A stretch of 30,607 nucleotides of DNA from assembly GCA_003427395.1 (NCBI GenBank), contig BFEA01000116.1, positions 3,176,606-3,207,212 of the forward strand. The letters are read 5' to 3'. A program made the position numbers and the translations under genes. Shown here in pieces: positions 1 to 10,098 of the stretch (its first letter is position 1; every line of letters starts with the position of its first letter). Below the pieces are notes generated by a model, which was not told the DNA's origin, searched no databases, and saw only the letters and a list, made by a program, of their open reading frames with translations. This DNA is from Chara braunii (Eukaryota > Streptophyta > Charophyceae > Charales > Characeae).

Positions 1-33
<33 letters not shown>
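1..33. repeat. Poly-C homopolymer tract
   Basis: The window opens with 33 consecutive C residues. A run this long at an edge may be a true microsatellite or an assembly or gap-edge artefact; the sequence alone cannot tell. Confidence 0.9.
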
Positions 34-382
34 AGCGTTCTCACATGCTTTGCCCCTTTTGCCTTCGTTTTCAGTCACGTTGTCATAGGCGGGGTAGTAC
101 TCTTTCACTTTTCTGAATAACTGTGCCTAAGCTTGTGTGATTGGACAATCAGATGTGTGTGTGTACACTACCATGTGTGCAACAAATCTGATGATGCTCT
201 CTCTCTGCTTCTCCAGGGTCTTCATATCGTCTTCAAGCAAGTACTGTGATGCCCTAACCTCACGCCCGGCGCGACTTCCTAATCGGAGTGTGAGTGGGCG
301 TGGAAATGCAAAAAGGGGGTGTGCCAAGGATTTTAGGAAAGTGGGCGTGGAGTCCCAGGTCAAAACCGAGATCTCCTGTGGC
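34..382. other. No gene recognised
   Basis: Unique-looking sequence with a short GT run near 160-171. Short open frames exist on both strands but show no domain and overlap each other. It may be the outer part of the LTR whose end is at 383-490. Confidence 0.5.
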
Positions 383-490
383 AAGTTTCAGGGATAGGAA
401 TGCCAGAGGATAGGCGCGGGTCGAAGTCTGCTTCTATGCTTTTTTGAGTGTGGGGCTACTGCCTCTGTTGGTTCCGTCGTCTGGGTCGGA
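383..490 (+). repeat. LTR-end / primer-binding-type repeat, copy A
   Basis: This 108-bp segment matches the reverse complement of 9447-9552 with only scattered substitutions and one small indel (roughly nine in ten bases by eye). Its last 24 bases contain TGGTTCCGT, the complement expected for the last nine bases of a plant tRNA-Glu 3' end, so it may be the inner end of an LTR plus the primer-binding site. The sequence beyond 490 does not match copy B, so this is a solo or broken copy. The tRNA assignment is inference. Confidence 0.65.
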
Positions 491-2630
491 CACGTATTTG
501 GTCCACCGTCAGAACGCTATGGCTGTGACGCGCCAGCTTTCGGACTTGCGCCAGCTTCCGGACCCTTGTCATTTTGATCGGTTTTTGGAATTCCATCTTT
601 TCGCAATTCGGGAAATACATGGGAATTAGGCACGCCTTAGCGGGCGCACTGGGGATTTGGCTCAACGGTCAGGAATTCCGGAATCAGCGGGACCCGACAT
701 GTACTCTTCGTTCGTAAATGTTCTCGACTTCGTCTCGGAAAGCCCTGGAAATTCTTGTGTGAATTTGAAAAGGCGTAGGACTTTCTCCCGTGTTCACTCT
801 ACGCACGGAACTGGTGTTTTTTAATTTTGAATTAGCAGAGGATTTTGAATAAGCTGTAACTGTTTCGGTGCCCTTTTTGCTTTCGTGTCGGTGCCATGCA
901 TGCGAGCTCCTCTCTCCTCCCTCCCCTCCCTCTCTCCGTTTCCCTCGCTACCTTTGACACTCTCGTCTTCGCGCTCACGTTCCTTTTCTCTCTGTAACCG
1001 TTTTTCCATCTCTGCTTCGCCTTGCACGCCTTTTTCTCTTTCTTGATCGTCTGAATCTTGGTTCCGTGTCACCCTATCCTTCGCGCCCTTCTTCCTCCCG
1101 CTCTAATCCTTGCGCCGGAATACCCTGTCCATTTCCTCCTCCTCCCCTCTAGCCAAAGAGACACGCCGTGTAAGAAGGAAATTCCTGTTACGCGAGGATT
1201 CTGATTGGCTACAACTGGGATCGGAAAGATCGACATGGCTTTCGTCGGGCGATTATCCCCGAACCTTCCCCTACCTCTTTCTACCTCAGTCCTGACCCTT
1301 CCTAGCATCTACCTCCTTGTCCGCAACTATAAATTCCGCAAGCGCTACCGAAAATCTCTCTCTCTACTCATCAGCCAGCTTCCGGGAAGCAGTGGCTAGG
1401 TGGTACGTATGAAGGTGCGAGTCAAAAAGTCCTGACGGGCGTATGTAGTCTTGTCGGTTGTTCGCTGGATCACCCGACGGACTGTGGGATTCAGGCAAGA
1501 CCGTGCAAAGACTAAGTCGGCGAGGTGACGATCATTATAGTCTTCAAGCGTGAGTTCCATTCACCCGGCATTGAGCCGAAATTTCTCGTCCAGATCGCCA
1601 AACTTTCTTGTGTAATTATCTGTTGCTTTCTTCCCTCCTCTGATCTACACCTCTTCTCCCCCACACCTTCCTTCTGCTACGCTCCTACTATAATAGGTGG
1701 GTTATGCTGACTTATCTCCTCTCACTTGATATAAGCATGAAGGGGATTGTGTCTGAGAACCTGTGTCAGCATGACAGGGATGTTGATTGACTGATCAAAT
1801 GAACGTGGGATGGGATTGAGTAGTGTGTCGAATGAAGGATGCATGATTACTCGTGTGCTTTGTCCTTGTTGCCATGTGGACTGACAACCCCAATCTAACT
1901 GGGCGCTGACTTCTCGTGCCCCCGCCGCGCCCCTTCCCGTACAACGAGGAGAGGACACGTGTATGCGAGTGGGACGTACGAGAAGCCGTCGCCAAGGTCG
2001 GCGGGCGTTATTACTTCCTACCCGAGACCCGGTGCTCCGGATTCGTCGGTGCGGGATTCGTCATCATCGATACACATTTTCCGCCTTATTCGTTGTTGTT
2101 GTCGTTTAATGAGTTGATTGTCATCCCGTGGTCGCCAGTGGCGCCTCATTGGTTTAGCACTCTGTGCAGCAACTGTTGCCGCACTGAGCGTTACAAAGCC
2201 AAGGGTTTCCATTACCGCACACGTGGCGAGAAGTAACACAAGGAGAGAGTCACTCGATTGAGACTCTCCACGCCGGACTCAGAGTTGTGTAGTGAACGCC
2301 AACGGGACCTCATCCGAAAATAGGTTACTACATATGTACCCTCTCCCTTTCATTCGAAACGAAGGGCAACGGCCCGCTGGGAAGTATAACGTTACCTTTT
2401 GGATTGAATTTCCCATCGTCGTGAGCCCCGCCCGCACCTTTTTCTTCAACTCGCGCAGCGACGGATCCTTTCTTACTAAAGTCGGACCAACACAGGGGAT
2501 CTCAGTTTTGTATGTGTCCTCACACTCAATTTTCCCAAAAGATCCTTGGCACACACCATCTTTGTTGTTCTTTCCGGGCCTTTCCGCAAACCAAAACACT
2601 CCGACCGGAGAGCAGCACAGGGCGTGAGGT
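491..2630. other. Gene-free stretch, probably partly the 5' LTR/leader of the downstream retroelement
   Basis: No conserved protein is seen in any frame; the longest open frame (1916-2236, plus strand) has no recognisable domain. There is a pyrimidine-rich block at 905-1030 and a small hairpin at 2244-2268 (seven-base stem). Because a primer-binding site starts at 2631, the sequence just before it should be the 3' end of a 5' LTR, but I cannot fix the LTR start and find no second copy downstream. Confidence 0.45.
1328..1334 (+). promoter_or_regulatory. TATA-box-like site
   Basis: TATAAAT lies in an otherwise GC-balanced context about 1.3 kb before the primer-binding site of the gypsy relic. 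It could be the LTR promoter or a chance match; no transcript start can be seen. Confidence 0.25.
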
Positions 2631-2643
2631 TGGTATCGGAGCC
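2631..2643 (+). other. Retrotransposon primer-binding site, initiator tRNA-Met type
   Basis: TGGTATCGGAGCC matches the standard plant LTR-retrotransposon site TGGTATCAGAGCC, complementary to the 3' end of initiator tRNA-Met, with one mismatch. It lies about 30 bases before the gag-like frame, the expected place, and sets the element's orientation (plus) and the inner end of its 5' LTR at about 2628-2630. Confidence 0.75.
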
Positions 2644-2670
2644 GACATGTGTCGGTTCTGACATTAGTAA

Positions 2671-3978
2671 GATGAGTTGGCTAGAGGAAGATCAGCCAAC
2701 CGATCTAATCGGCTGAGTCCTCCTGTCACTCGACAAAGGTCAGCAGAGGTTCGACCGGAGATGCCCATGGCCGACGCCAATGGAGCGGCTCCACGGGTGA
2801 TGGTGAGCATCCCCGCCACTTTCCCGTTCTACCCCAATCATACTCATCCCGAGGCATGGCTTGACGTCGTACAAGCAAAGGGATATGGCGTTGAGGATCT
2901 TTCTCGCGTCATCACCCTACTCCTCAGGAACACCGCTCATGATTGGTTCGGAAGGCACATGTGGGTAGATTGAGACCTTTAAGAGAGCGTTCCTAGCACG
3001 ATTTGATGAAGTCAGTGAGGGTGCTACCTGATTTATGTTAAAAACCCGTCCCAGGAACCCGGAGAGTTGCTACCCGACTTTGTGGATCGATTCCAAACCA
3101 TGCTAGATAAATCAAGACGGGAAAAAAACGTTATTCCTGACTTCTTCATCAATCATCTCCGCAACCCAGTGCTAAAGGCAAGACTACAGAAAAAGGTTCC
3201 TCCAAAGACAAACCAGCCACTCGCCATTATTGCTAAAGCACTCGAACTGGAGTTAATGGATATACGCAAATACATTAGTCAGGGGGATGAAGACATCTCG
3301 AACACGATACAGGATGTGGCTGCCAAAAGGCGTTCGTGGCTCGAAGCAGTGGGGCGATTTTACCCTCGCCCCGATCACGATCATCAAGATGGACCCTCCC
3401 ATGACCTCCTCTCCGCCCCCCCTCCTCCCCCTCCAAAGATGGTACCTGTAAATACTGTCGTTTCCCAAACCGCTGCACCTGTACCCATCACCAATCTGCA
3501 TTTGGCTCAGATGATTCACACCGCCACGACCAAAAAATCCGAGTGGATGCACAATCTGATCCAAATGCAGACTTCTCAGATGGACCGATTAGAGCAAATA
3601 TTGACCAAGCTAACGAGTACTAACTCGAGCTCTCCGCGTCTCGCTCCTCCTTCGTATCCCCTATTGACTGCTCCTCCAGCTCCCGGACAAGCTCCCCCTG
3701 CCCCACATCATGTAGCCAACCCAGCGGGCAAGATTGAATACTACAATTGTAAGCAACCCAGACACTTTGCACGGGATTGCCCCCTGCCGAAGCGAAATCA
3801 ACCTTCGCCTGCGGTCGCGCCCGTCGCCCTGAACCAAGAACGGGTGGTCACGCTGTTGGAGACAACAAGAGAAAGGGAGCCTAGCTCTTTCTCTACAGAA
3901 TCCTCTTCTTCGTCCGAACCCATCGCGTCCACTTCGGGATCATCTTCCGAAACGTCCTATGTCGTTGATCCGACATAA
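2671..3978 (+). pseudogene. Ty3/gypsy-type gag, frameshifted, with damaged zinc knuckle
   Basis: Gag would form the retrotransposon particle. The capsid-like part reads in frame 1 from 2671 (PEAWLDVVQAKGYG, then LLLRNTAHDWFG), stops at 2971, continues in frame 2 from 2969 (TFKRAFLARFDEV, a typical gag motif), stops at 3029, then returns to frame 1 from about 3034 (QEPGELLPDFVDRF) to the stop at 3976. Two compensating frameshifts are therefore present. A Pro-rich linker precedes a nucleocapsid zinc knuckle near 3739-3780: the spacing C-x4-H-x4-C is kept, but the first Cys of the usual C-x2-C-x4-H-x4-C is Tyr (TAC at 3739). A Ser-rich tail follows. No usable start codon remains in frame. The assignment rests on motif order plus the primer-binding site just upstream. 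Confidence 0.8.
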
Positions 3979-4687
3979 TACCTCCAATTAGCATGACTGA
4001 TCGGAGCAATCCGATCTGGCAAAAACGAGCTCGAATGGGTTGAACGGGGACCAGAACCCGGTCCTCAGTTTCGAACAGGAGAATTTGACGTTCTACAGTC
4101 ACTCAAACAATTGGATATCTGAGTCTCTGTCCCGGTGGGTCATTTGCTGACCATATCGGAGGCAGCGAATGACAAACTTCTTCAGCAGTGCCAAAAAAAT
4201 CAGAAACGATTCAAGTACCAACGTGTTCAGAGGATGCTGAAGAAAAAGAAGGACGACGAAGCAGAAGTAAACTCTCCTCCATCGGAACCGATACCCACCG
4301 TGAACGTGTCCGACGTACCTAAAACTGCTCGGGTCGCTACCATTTCGTATGCAGAGAAGGATCACTTTGTCCATCTTCAATTTGTTTTATGGAAGAGTGT
4401 AGAATGTGATTGGGAAGTGTGGGGTAAACCGTTCAACTCTCTCGTTGATACCAGATCATCTGTTGTAGCGATGTCCTTGGAAACCATCCGAAAAACTGGA
4501 CGATTAAATTTTATCCTTCCCTTGTCCAGGAAAGGCAAGACGAGTACATGTCCTGATTAACGCATTAGTCATCGATGTGCAATCATACTTGGTACTGTTG
4601 GGTTTGCATTGGGCGATGGCTGTGGGTGCGCGGATACATTTCGATTCCAAACAGCTTATCCTTACACACACTAGAGGGAAGCCTTAG
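3979..4687 (+). pseudogene. Gypsy-type gag-pol junction and aspartic protease, inactivated
   Basis: Frame 1 runs on from gag through in-frame stops at 3994 and 4120 (GEFDVLQSLKQLDI, stop, then VGHLLTISEAANDKLLQQC) into a retropepsin-like domain. The catalytic segment reads NSLVDTRSSVVAMS at about 4435-4475; the family motif is D-T/S-G, so the Gly is Arg (AGA) and the enzyme should be dead. The reading then shifts to frame 2 at about 4544, giving VLINALVIDVQSYLVLLGLHW and ending at 4685; the hydrophobic VLLGLHW block is the conserved second half of retroviral-type proteases. The order gag, protease, reverse transcriptase fits Ty3/gypsy polyproteins. Confidence 0.75.
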
Positions 4688-5707
4688 ACGTGCGGCTACG
4701 GGTTTCTACTCGATCGCCGAGAAAAAATCCCAACCTCACCGACTCGAAGTTCCGGATAGGAATGATCTAAATCCCGAGTCAAGAAGATTTTTCTGAAAGC
4801 AATGATGTGGCCCAACATCCCTCCGATGATGGTGAATATGATGAACGGGATTACGCTGAACTATTAAATCACATGTCCACCAAGGAGGAATGGGGTCCGT
4901 TGGTTAAGTTTTTCTTTCATGAGACTAAGGAGGTATTCGGAATCATTCCGACTACCACGCGAACGTTTGATCTAAACACCGAAAAGAGTGAGCCTAGCTC
5001 TGCTCAACCGTTATCTTTTCTCACGTCAACAGAAATACAGATTTCCACAACATCCTTTTTTGAAGAACCCATCTTGCAGATTTCAGAAATGGCTGACCTC
5101 TTGGAATCCCCTCGTACTCTATACAAGGGTGCACTTTCCTTACGGGAGAGATATCAGCAGATGAATCAATACCCAGATCTTTTTGTCTCTCCACCCGGAC
5201 CATTGCTAACGCAAAGCGCAATGGTCGCACTAATTAAGCGAGAGGTTGAAGCCCCGATCAACGACGTTCCCGACCTAATGCAGGAAATGGCGGGACTAAC
5301 TGCGATAGAAATCTCAGCAAGCACCACTGACCCGGAGACCGACGTCGAAGCTAAAGAAACTGAGATGACCAGCCCGACCTAATCACAGATGCTCGCCACC
5401 GTTTTTTCGATCCAAACCAGCAACTCTATGTTCTCCAGCATAGAGGGCAAACGACCACTGGGGCCAGATTGGATCAATATGCAACTTGGCATTTTTGATC
5501 GACCAACAAACACCTTACCCGGTTACGTTACACGAAAGATCCGCAAGTCCTTGATTGATATATTGCATGGATATTATGTGGTATTGATTGTACAGGATAA
5601 CGATATTGGGTTGTCAAACGTGATTGAACACGCAATCCTCACCGGGGATCATCCACTGATTAGTTGCACTCCCTATCGGTACTCGCCGGCGCAACGTCTA
5701 GCCGCGT
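4688..5707 (+). pseudogene. Pol linker and N-terminal edge of reverse transcriptase
   Basis: Frame 1 is open from about 4807 to the stop at 5380 and again from 5383 to 5787. The first part is an acidic linker with no known domain. Near 5610-5705 the second part carries VIEHAILTGDHPLISCTPYRYSPAQR, broken here as VIEHAILTGDHPLIS and TPYRYSPAQR. This is the classic entry of gypsy reverse transcriptases (H-x-I-x-T-G-x-x-P-I...PYRxSP). The polymerase core that should follow, including the YxDD box, is absent; the sequence jumps to integrase at about 5695-5712. Confidence 0.7.
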
Positions 5708-5908
5708 TCCAAAAGGTCCATTCGCAATACAACTCCCCATATGTCGCAATCGAACGGATTGGTAGAAAAGGTGAACCAGGTGATTAAGACCGCTCCGCGA
5801 CAAAATATCGCTGCTAAGGACACGAGGCCTTAGCCCGATATCGTAGACCACATCCTAGCGATCCACCGAGGGACAACCCATGAGTCCACCGGACGGACCC
5901 CTTTTTAG
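5708..5908 (+). pseudogene. C-terminal part of integrase core, fused after an internal deletion
   Basis: In frame 2 the sequence reads TTPHMSQSNGLVEKVNQVIK and then, past a stop at 5831, DHILAIHRGTTHESTGRTPF, stopping at 5906. This is the end of a retroviral-type DDE integrase core: NGLVEKVN contains the third catalytic acid (Glu at 5765-5767), and the H-x-STG-x-TPF block follows at the usual distance. The rest of reverse transcriptase, RNase H, the integrase zinc finger and the first two catalytic Asp residues are missing, so an internal deletion of probably more than 2 kb joined the two ends of pol. Confidence 0.75.
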
Positions 5909-6302
5909 CTACGAACCAATAGTCTGGCCTGCATAGCTCTGCTAAGCCTGAATGACGAGACGATCCTTACACGGCGAACCACGAGAGCAACGGTTAAAGA
6001 CAAAGCTCGGAGCTAATGGAAAAAGCCCTCCCCCGATTAGCCCCAAAAAAAACAGGGGATGACCGAAATGGGCCCACGGATGACAGCTCCGAAGCCATGA
6101 GCCTAGTATGAGGCTTAAAATGGGAATGTTGTGCCTCGGCCCCAGTATAAATTAGGGGACATAGTGCAGGTAAGGAAATGTGCTCGCCAAGGCAAGTTAG
6201 CCACCACGATGCTTCGAGCGATTTCACGTAGTCGAGCTCGGTCCTAGCGGAGTGAACATGGTGCGGCTTGCGTCGGAGGTCTCAAGAAGCCGATCAGCTT
6301 GA
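5909..6302. other. No gene recognised; downstream flank of the gypsy relic
   Basis: Frame 2 stays open to 6014 after the integrase stop but I recognise no chromodomain or other motif. No polypurine tract or second LTR copy matching the sequence before 2630 is evident. Confidence 0.4.
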
Positions 6303-6952
6303 CCGATCATTCGACAAGTATCATATCTTCGTCCCTTACCTCCTTCTCCTTCTTCCCCGTCGTTTCCGTCGTCCTTCGATTCTGAAGAGGAAGGCGACGA
6401 CCTCCAACTCGACTACTCTGATTCCCCTTCCTCTCCGCCTTCATCTCTACCTTCTCCCACATCGCCATGAGCTTTTTTACTGAGGAGGTCAGTAGCGAAC
6501 GTCTAATGAGACCCGGAGGACATATTTCGTCGATCCGGCAGGTGCAGCGACCTCAATTGAGTCTCGATCTGCTCTGTTTCGCGGCTTCCTTCAATACGGC
6601 GGCCATCCACGCAGCATCAGAATTCCGGTTTGCGCGGACCAGCGATCGAACACAGGTGTTGGCCGAGGTGTTGGTTTTTCTGCGGCTGTCTCCACCAGGC
6701 GTCATCCACGTAACAGTGATCGTCGCCTTCGCCGGCGACGTTACGACGCTGCATCCGTCTAATCATCTAGGCGTCCTCCGATAGCTGCGACTCTGGGCGG
6801 GGGACCTCACGGATGAGTAGATCCAGTTGTTAGCTCGGCCAGGCGATCAGATCGATTCCACCAATGACATCGACCTCCGCCAACTCAGACTCTCACTCTC
6901 TACGCCGGAGGTCATCATCCCAGAGCTTCTTCCCTTCGCGCCACCTCAATGA
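6303..6952 (+). pseudogene. Ser/Pro-rich and acidic retroelement ORF fragment
   Basis: Frame 3 (from 6303 to the stop at 6468) encodes a low-complexity PSPSSPSFPSS block followed by an acidic FDSEEEGDDLQLDYSDS block and more Ser/Pro. After several stops, a second coding-like piece near 6864-6950 reads DIDLRQLRLSLSTPEVIIPE. Both look like worn parts of one ORF that continues at 7002-7947. No catalytic domain is visible. It may be a gag or extra ORF of a separate element, or a 3' ORF of the gypsy relic just upstream, which has the same orientation. Confidence 0.5.
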
Positions 6953-7001
6953 ACCGGCATTGTCTCTCGACCTTCGGGCTCCCCTCTGATTTCCCTACCT
7001 T

Positions 7002-7947
7002 ATGGTAGTCCACTACGGACGTCCCTCTCTCTTTCGGATCAGCCAATTGGACGTGTCGATCCTTGACACTAGCAAGTGGGCGGAGTGGTGGAACGTGTAT
7101 GTCTCGCTCAGCTTCGGCCTTCTCGAAGCGATCATCCATTGGGCAGAGCCGACCGATAAGGACGAGGAAGACGAAGTCCCCGATGATGACGTGGAGCTGG
7201 TGATAATCCAAGCGTGGAAAAAGGACACGGAAGGAGAGCCGTTGAGGATTCTGTTCGGAAAGGTAAGGGACAACCACCTGGAGCCAATCACGAGCGAACT
7301 TCTGGTGTTCCCGGCACAGCTCCTGGACGATCTACCTCTTCATATCTTGTCGCACTATAACAAGTGGACCACACCGACGGTGCTTACTCATACGTTGGTG
7401 CCACATCTGTTGTGGTCACGTGTACGGAGCTCGACCGAAACAACTCCTACTACCCTTCCTCGGGCCACTATCTGGTCATTGACGTGACCACTCTCACGAA
7501 GAGGAGGAAGAGAGAAAGGAGGGGAGCGAAGAAGAAGAAGAAAACTCGGGGGCAGAATCTAACGACCCTGATTACCGTGAGTCTGAGGAGGACGAGCTAG
7601 AAGAAAGTGAGTCGGGCGGATCGGGTAGCTCTAGCGAACAAAGTAAGGAAGAAGACAAAGCCGCAGCTCAGAGGAGGCGGGAAAAGGTGGAAGGAAAGCG
7701 GCCAGTGGAAGAGTTCGATGAACCAGCCCCGTGGGTATTGCAAGATGATCCGGCGCGCAACCCCGAACCACTGTGGGAGGAATCCGAAGGAAATGGCGTC
7801 ACCACCACGGAGGGATCCAAAAGCAGACGCCGTAGAAGAAGTCCAACGCCGGCTCAATCCTCTCCACCACCGTGGTTCATCATTCGCCTACGTGGAGATG
7901 CGAGTGTTCCGGCTTTGCCCCCGATCGTTATCCCGTCGTCCCGTTGA
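7002..7947 (+). pseudogene. Acidic, Arg/Pro-rich retroelement ORF, frameshifted
   Basis: Three frames join into one coherent protein of about 310 residues. 7002 to about 7360 (frame 3) has VDTSK-like Trp-rich and acidic segments (DKDEEDEVPDDDVELV). About 7362-7495 (frame 2) reads TELDRNNSYYPSSGHYLVID. About 7495-7945 (frame 1) has a Glu-rich run, NDPDYRESEEDELEES, a basic AAQRRREKVEGKRP, PARNPEPLWEE and an RRRRRSPTP tail. Each frame is coding-like only in its own segment, which indicates two frameshifts. The layout resembles, from memory and unverified, abundant Chara braunii repeat proteins. Function is unknown; the acidic and basic blocks would fit a nucleic-acid-binding structural protein. 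Confidence 0.55.
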
Positions 7948-8450
7948 TTACCTCACCCTCCATCAGCTCACAGGTCGCCCTCCGTTCCCTTCTAACTGGC
8001 ATCCTTTCCCTCCTTCCCTCTTCCACCAACTCTACTCTACCCGCCTCATCGCCACCATCTTCCCGCACGCCAGCACGCGCTCTCTCGTAACCTCTTTTCC
8101 CCTCCACATCCTTCTCTTTAGCGTGGCATGGCAGGAATATAATAATATAGAGGTTTATTGCATAATCGCAGGTACCATCCCCACGTGTGAAGAGCATGAG
8201 AATTTTCGCGCCGCGATTCCCCGCACCCTTTGTACCCTCTATCCTGATTACCTCACTCCAATCCCTCATCAAGACCATCGTTTCCCTCACTTTCATCGCA
8301 CCGTCCACTACACCCGACTCCCTGTTGGAGATCGACAACTCCGCCGCTTTCTGCCACCCCTCCCGCAAGCTCATCCTCCTCCCCCACCTGTCAAGGCGAC
8401 CCTTCCCCAGCAATCTCTAGGATCGGAGTTCGCGATGCCACCTGGATGAC
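7948..8450 (+). other. C-rich 3' continuation of the acidic ORF relic
   Basis: Frame 3 (7872-8090) reads on with Ser/Pro/Leu-rich sequence (PLITSPSISSQVALRSLLTG), probably the out-of-frame C-terminal part of the ORF above. A similar block follows near 8236-8330 (both begin near GATTACCTCAC), suggesting a diverged local duplication. An AT-rich patch at 8135-8165 interrupts them. No domain is recognised. Confidence 0.35.
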
Positions 8451-9446
8451 TTCCACACTCTCATCTCACAGTAAGTGGCACGTGTCCACTCCACGACACA
8501 TATCGCTGGACGATTGGGAGAGCAAGCAGGAGCTTGCTCAAGATTGGAACCCCCAGGGCGTCACATATGTGACGAACTGTTTTCTTCAACCACCCGATTT
8601 TCTGCACAAGGCTACTTCGGGAGTTGAGTCGGGAGGGCCCGCAGGATTACATGGGCGCCCTTGCTTTTCTTGTTTTTCGAAATCGAGGCCGGGGGAATCT
8701 TGTGACGATTGGTATCTGGTCGCGCCTTAGCGAGCGCGAAAGATAACTGTTGCCATAGCTTCTTTCTTGTTCTGGTGTGGGAAATGGGAATTTTTGCATG
8801 GTCGTCGCGCGGGAAAATCTCTTTGAATTTTCAACTGAGGTCGAGCCCTCGTGTGCTCTCGGAATTTGCTTCATTCTAAATTTCTTTTTGCAATTAGGAT
8901 TTAAATCAAAAATTGAGTAGGCGCGTCTCAATTTTTGTTGCATAGCACTTCTTGCTTGCGCACGCTTTGCCACGACAAGATCTATGTTCTGACTTTTTGT
9001 TCTGGCGGGCACAATTGCAACTGTAATCCTCCTGTTCTTGATATCATTTGTGACGTCCCTGTGCACGCATACTTCTTCCTTTGTCCTAATTGGCCGGACC
9101 GCTTGCATGACTGGTTCGATGTGTGGAGTCAGGCTACATTCCTGCATGATATAAATTTCGCAAGCGCGATTAACTCGCTCTCTAAAAATTCTGGGAGTTA
9201 GCGTGGTCAACAGGATCGGCTTAGTCTGAGCATGCCAGCCAGGTTCGCCCGTGTGCCACAGTTCGTCGTGGCCCCACGTCAACCCCACATCATACATCAA
9301 ATTGTGGTGATGTTCTTCTTCTATCCCTCTGAGTAATTTTGGTATCTGGCGCAAGTCGCCTTTGCTTCCTTCGATCAGCATCTCGGATCTTTTCTTTGTT
9401 TGTCACTATTTGATGTATGATTGCTTCCACCTTGCTCCTCCCTCTA
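8451..9446 (-). other. Probable internal region of a minus-strand retroelement; 244-codon open frame of unknown function
   Basis: The minus strand is open from 9381 down to 8647 (244 codons), Arg/Lys-rich, with no domain that I recognise. A second minus frame from 9787 to 9290 runs through the LTR-end-type repeat at 9447-9552 and 50 residues past it, ending RRLAPDTKITQRDRRRTSPQ. The position, just inside a putative LTR/primer-binding site, suggests a gag leader or early gag, but no capsid or zinc-knuckle motif is visible. It could be spurious. Confidence 0.3.
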
Positions 9447-9552
9447 TCCGACCCAGACGACGGAACCAACAGAGGCGGTAGCCCCACACTCAGAAGCATA
9501 CAAGTAAACTCCGACCCGCGCCTATCCTCCTGCATTCCTATCCCTGAAACTT
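9447..9552 (-). repeat. LTR-end / primer-binding-type repeat, copy B
   Basis: Inverted partner of 383-490, with the same TGGTTCCGT core. The two copies face each other across about 9 kb, which encloses the gypsy relic and the acidic ORF. They are either two independent insertions of one family or the ends of a large inverted structure; flanking sequence differs on both sides. Confidence 0.65.
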
Positions 9553-9946
9553 CGAGCCCCTTACACCTGTCGTCCATCCAACTTGATCCAAGCACACTGG
9601 TAAACCCATTTAACCCATTAACCCTGTGGACTTCCCTTGTTCCTACCCTCCTATAGCCCAAAGAAATCAGTCGATAACGGGGTGGCCTCAGATGCCTCTT
9701 GTTCCCACCCACCCATAAACCCATGTCATTGTGCACACACGTCATTGTGTCTTCACAATGTCGCATTGTCATGGTACTGTCGTTCACAAATACTGCCTGA
9801 GTCCCTTCCAGCTGTGAGGAACAATCTGTTGTCCAAGAATCAATATATATTGGGGGCTGGGTGCATCTTCTATCTCCAGGGAGTAATCCCTTCTTCTGGC
9901 TCGCACGTGGGAAGTCCCTGCTTGGCCAGCCTTCTGTGGTGGAATT

Positions 9947-9975
9947 GGGAAGCGGGTGTGGTCGGGAAGGGAGGG
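9947..9975 (+). other. Potential G-quadruplex
   Basis: Five G-triplets (9947, 9954, 9964, 9969, 9973) are separated by loops of 4, 7, 2 and 1 bases, which satisfies the usual G3+N1-7 rule. The flank to 10000 is also G-rich. Folding is predicted from pattern only. Confidence 0.5.
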
Positions 9976-10007
9976 TAGCAGGGCAGGATTGAGGGAGGGT
10001 TAGGAAT

Positions 10008-10098
10008 GTGAGGGTGGATGTCAGGCCTGGAGGGAGGGATTGGAAATGTCCAAGAGAGAAAGAGGTTTAGGATCTGTGAGGGTGGATGTCAGGCCTGG
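10008..10098 (+). repeat. Exact 23-bp direct repeat
   Basis: GTGAGGGTGGATGTCAGGCC plus TGG occurs identically at 10008-10030 and 10076-10098, 68 bases apart, with weakly similar G-rich sequence between them. Confidence 0.85.

Noticed and set aside
1916-2236. 106-codon frame with Cys pairs
   Set aside because: No known zinc-finger spacing, and the minus strand is open over part of it; it lies where the 5' LTR or leader of the gypsy relic is expected.
7013-7277. Minus-strand frames opposite the acidic ORF
   Set aside because: They are antisense shadows of the better supported plus-strand reading.
8711-9352. Two TTGGTATCTGG sites (8711-8721, 9340-9350) as primer-binding sites
   Set aside because: Only the first seven bases fit the tRNA-Met site, no LTR or gag follows in the plus direction, and the match could be chance.
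8647-9381. 244-codon minus-strand frame as a host gene
   Set aside because: No recognisable domain, and it lies just inside a putative retroelement end, so it is described only as possible element interior.
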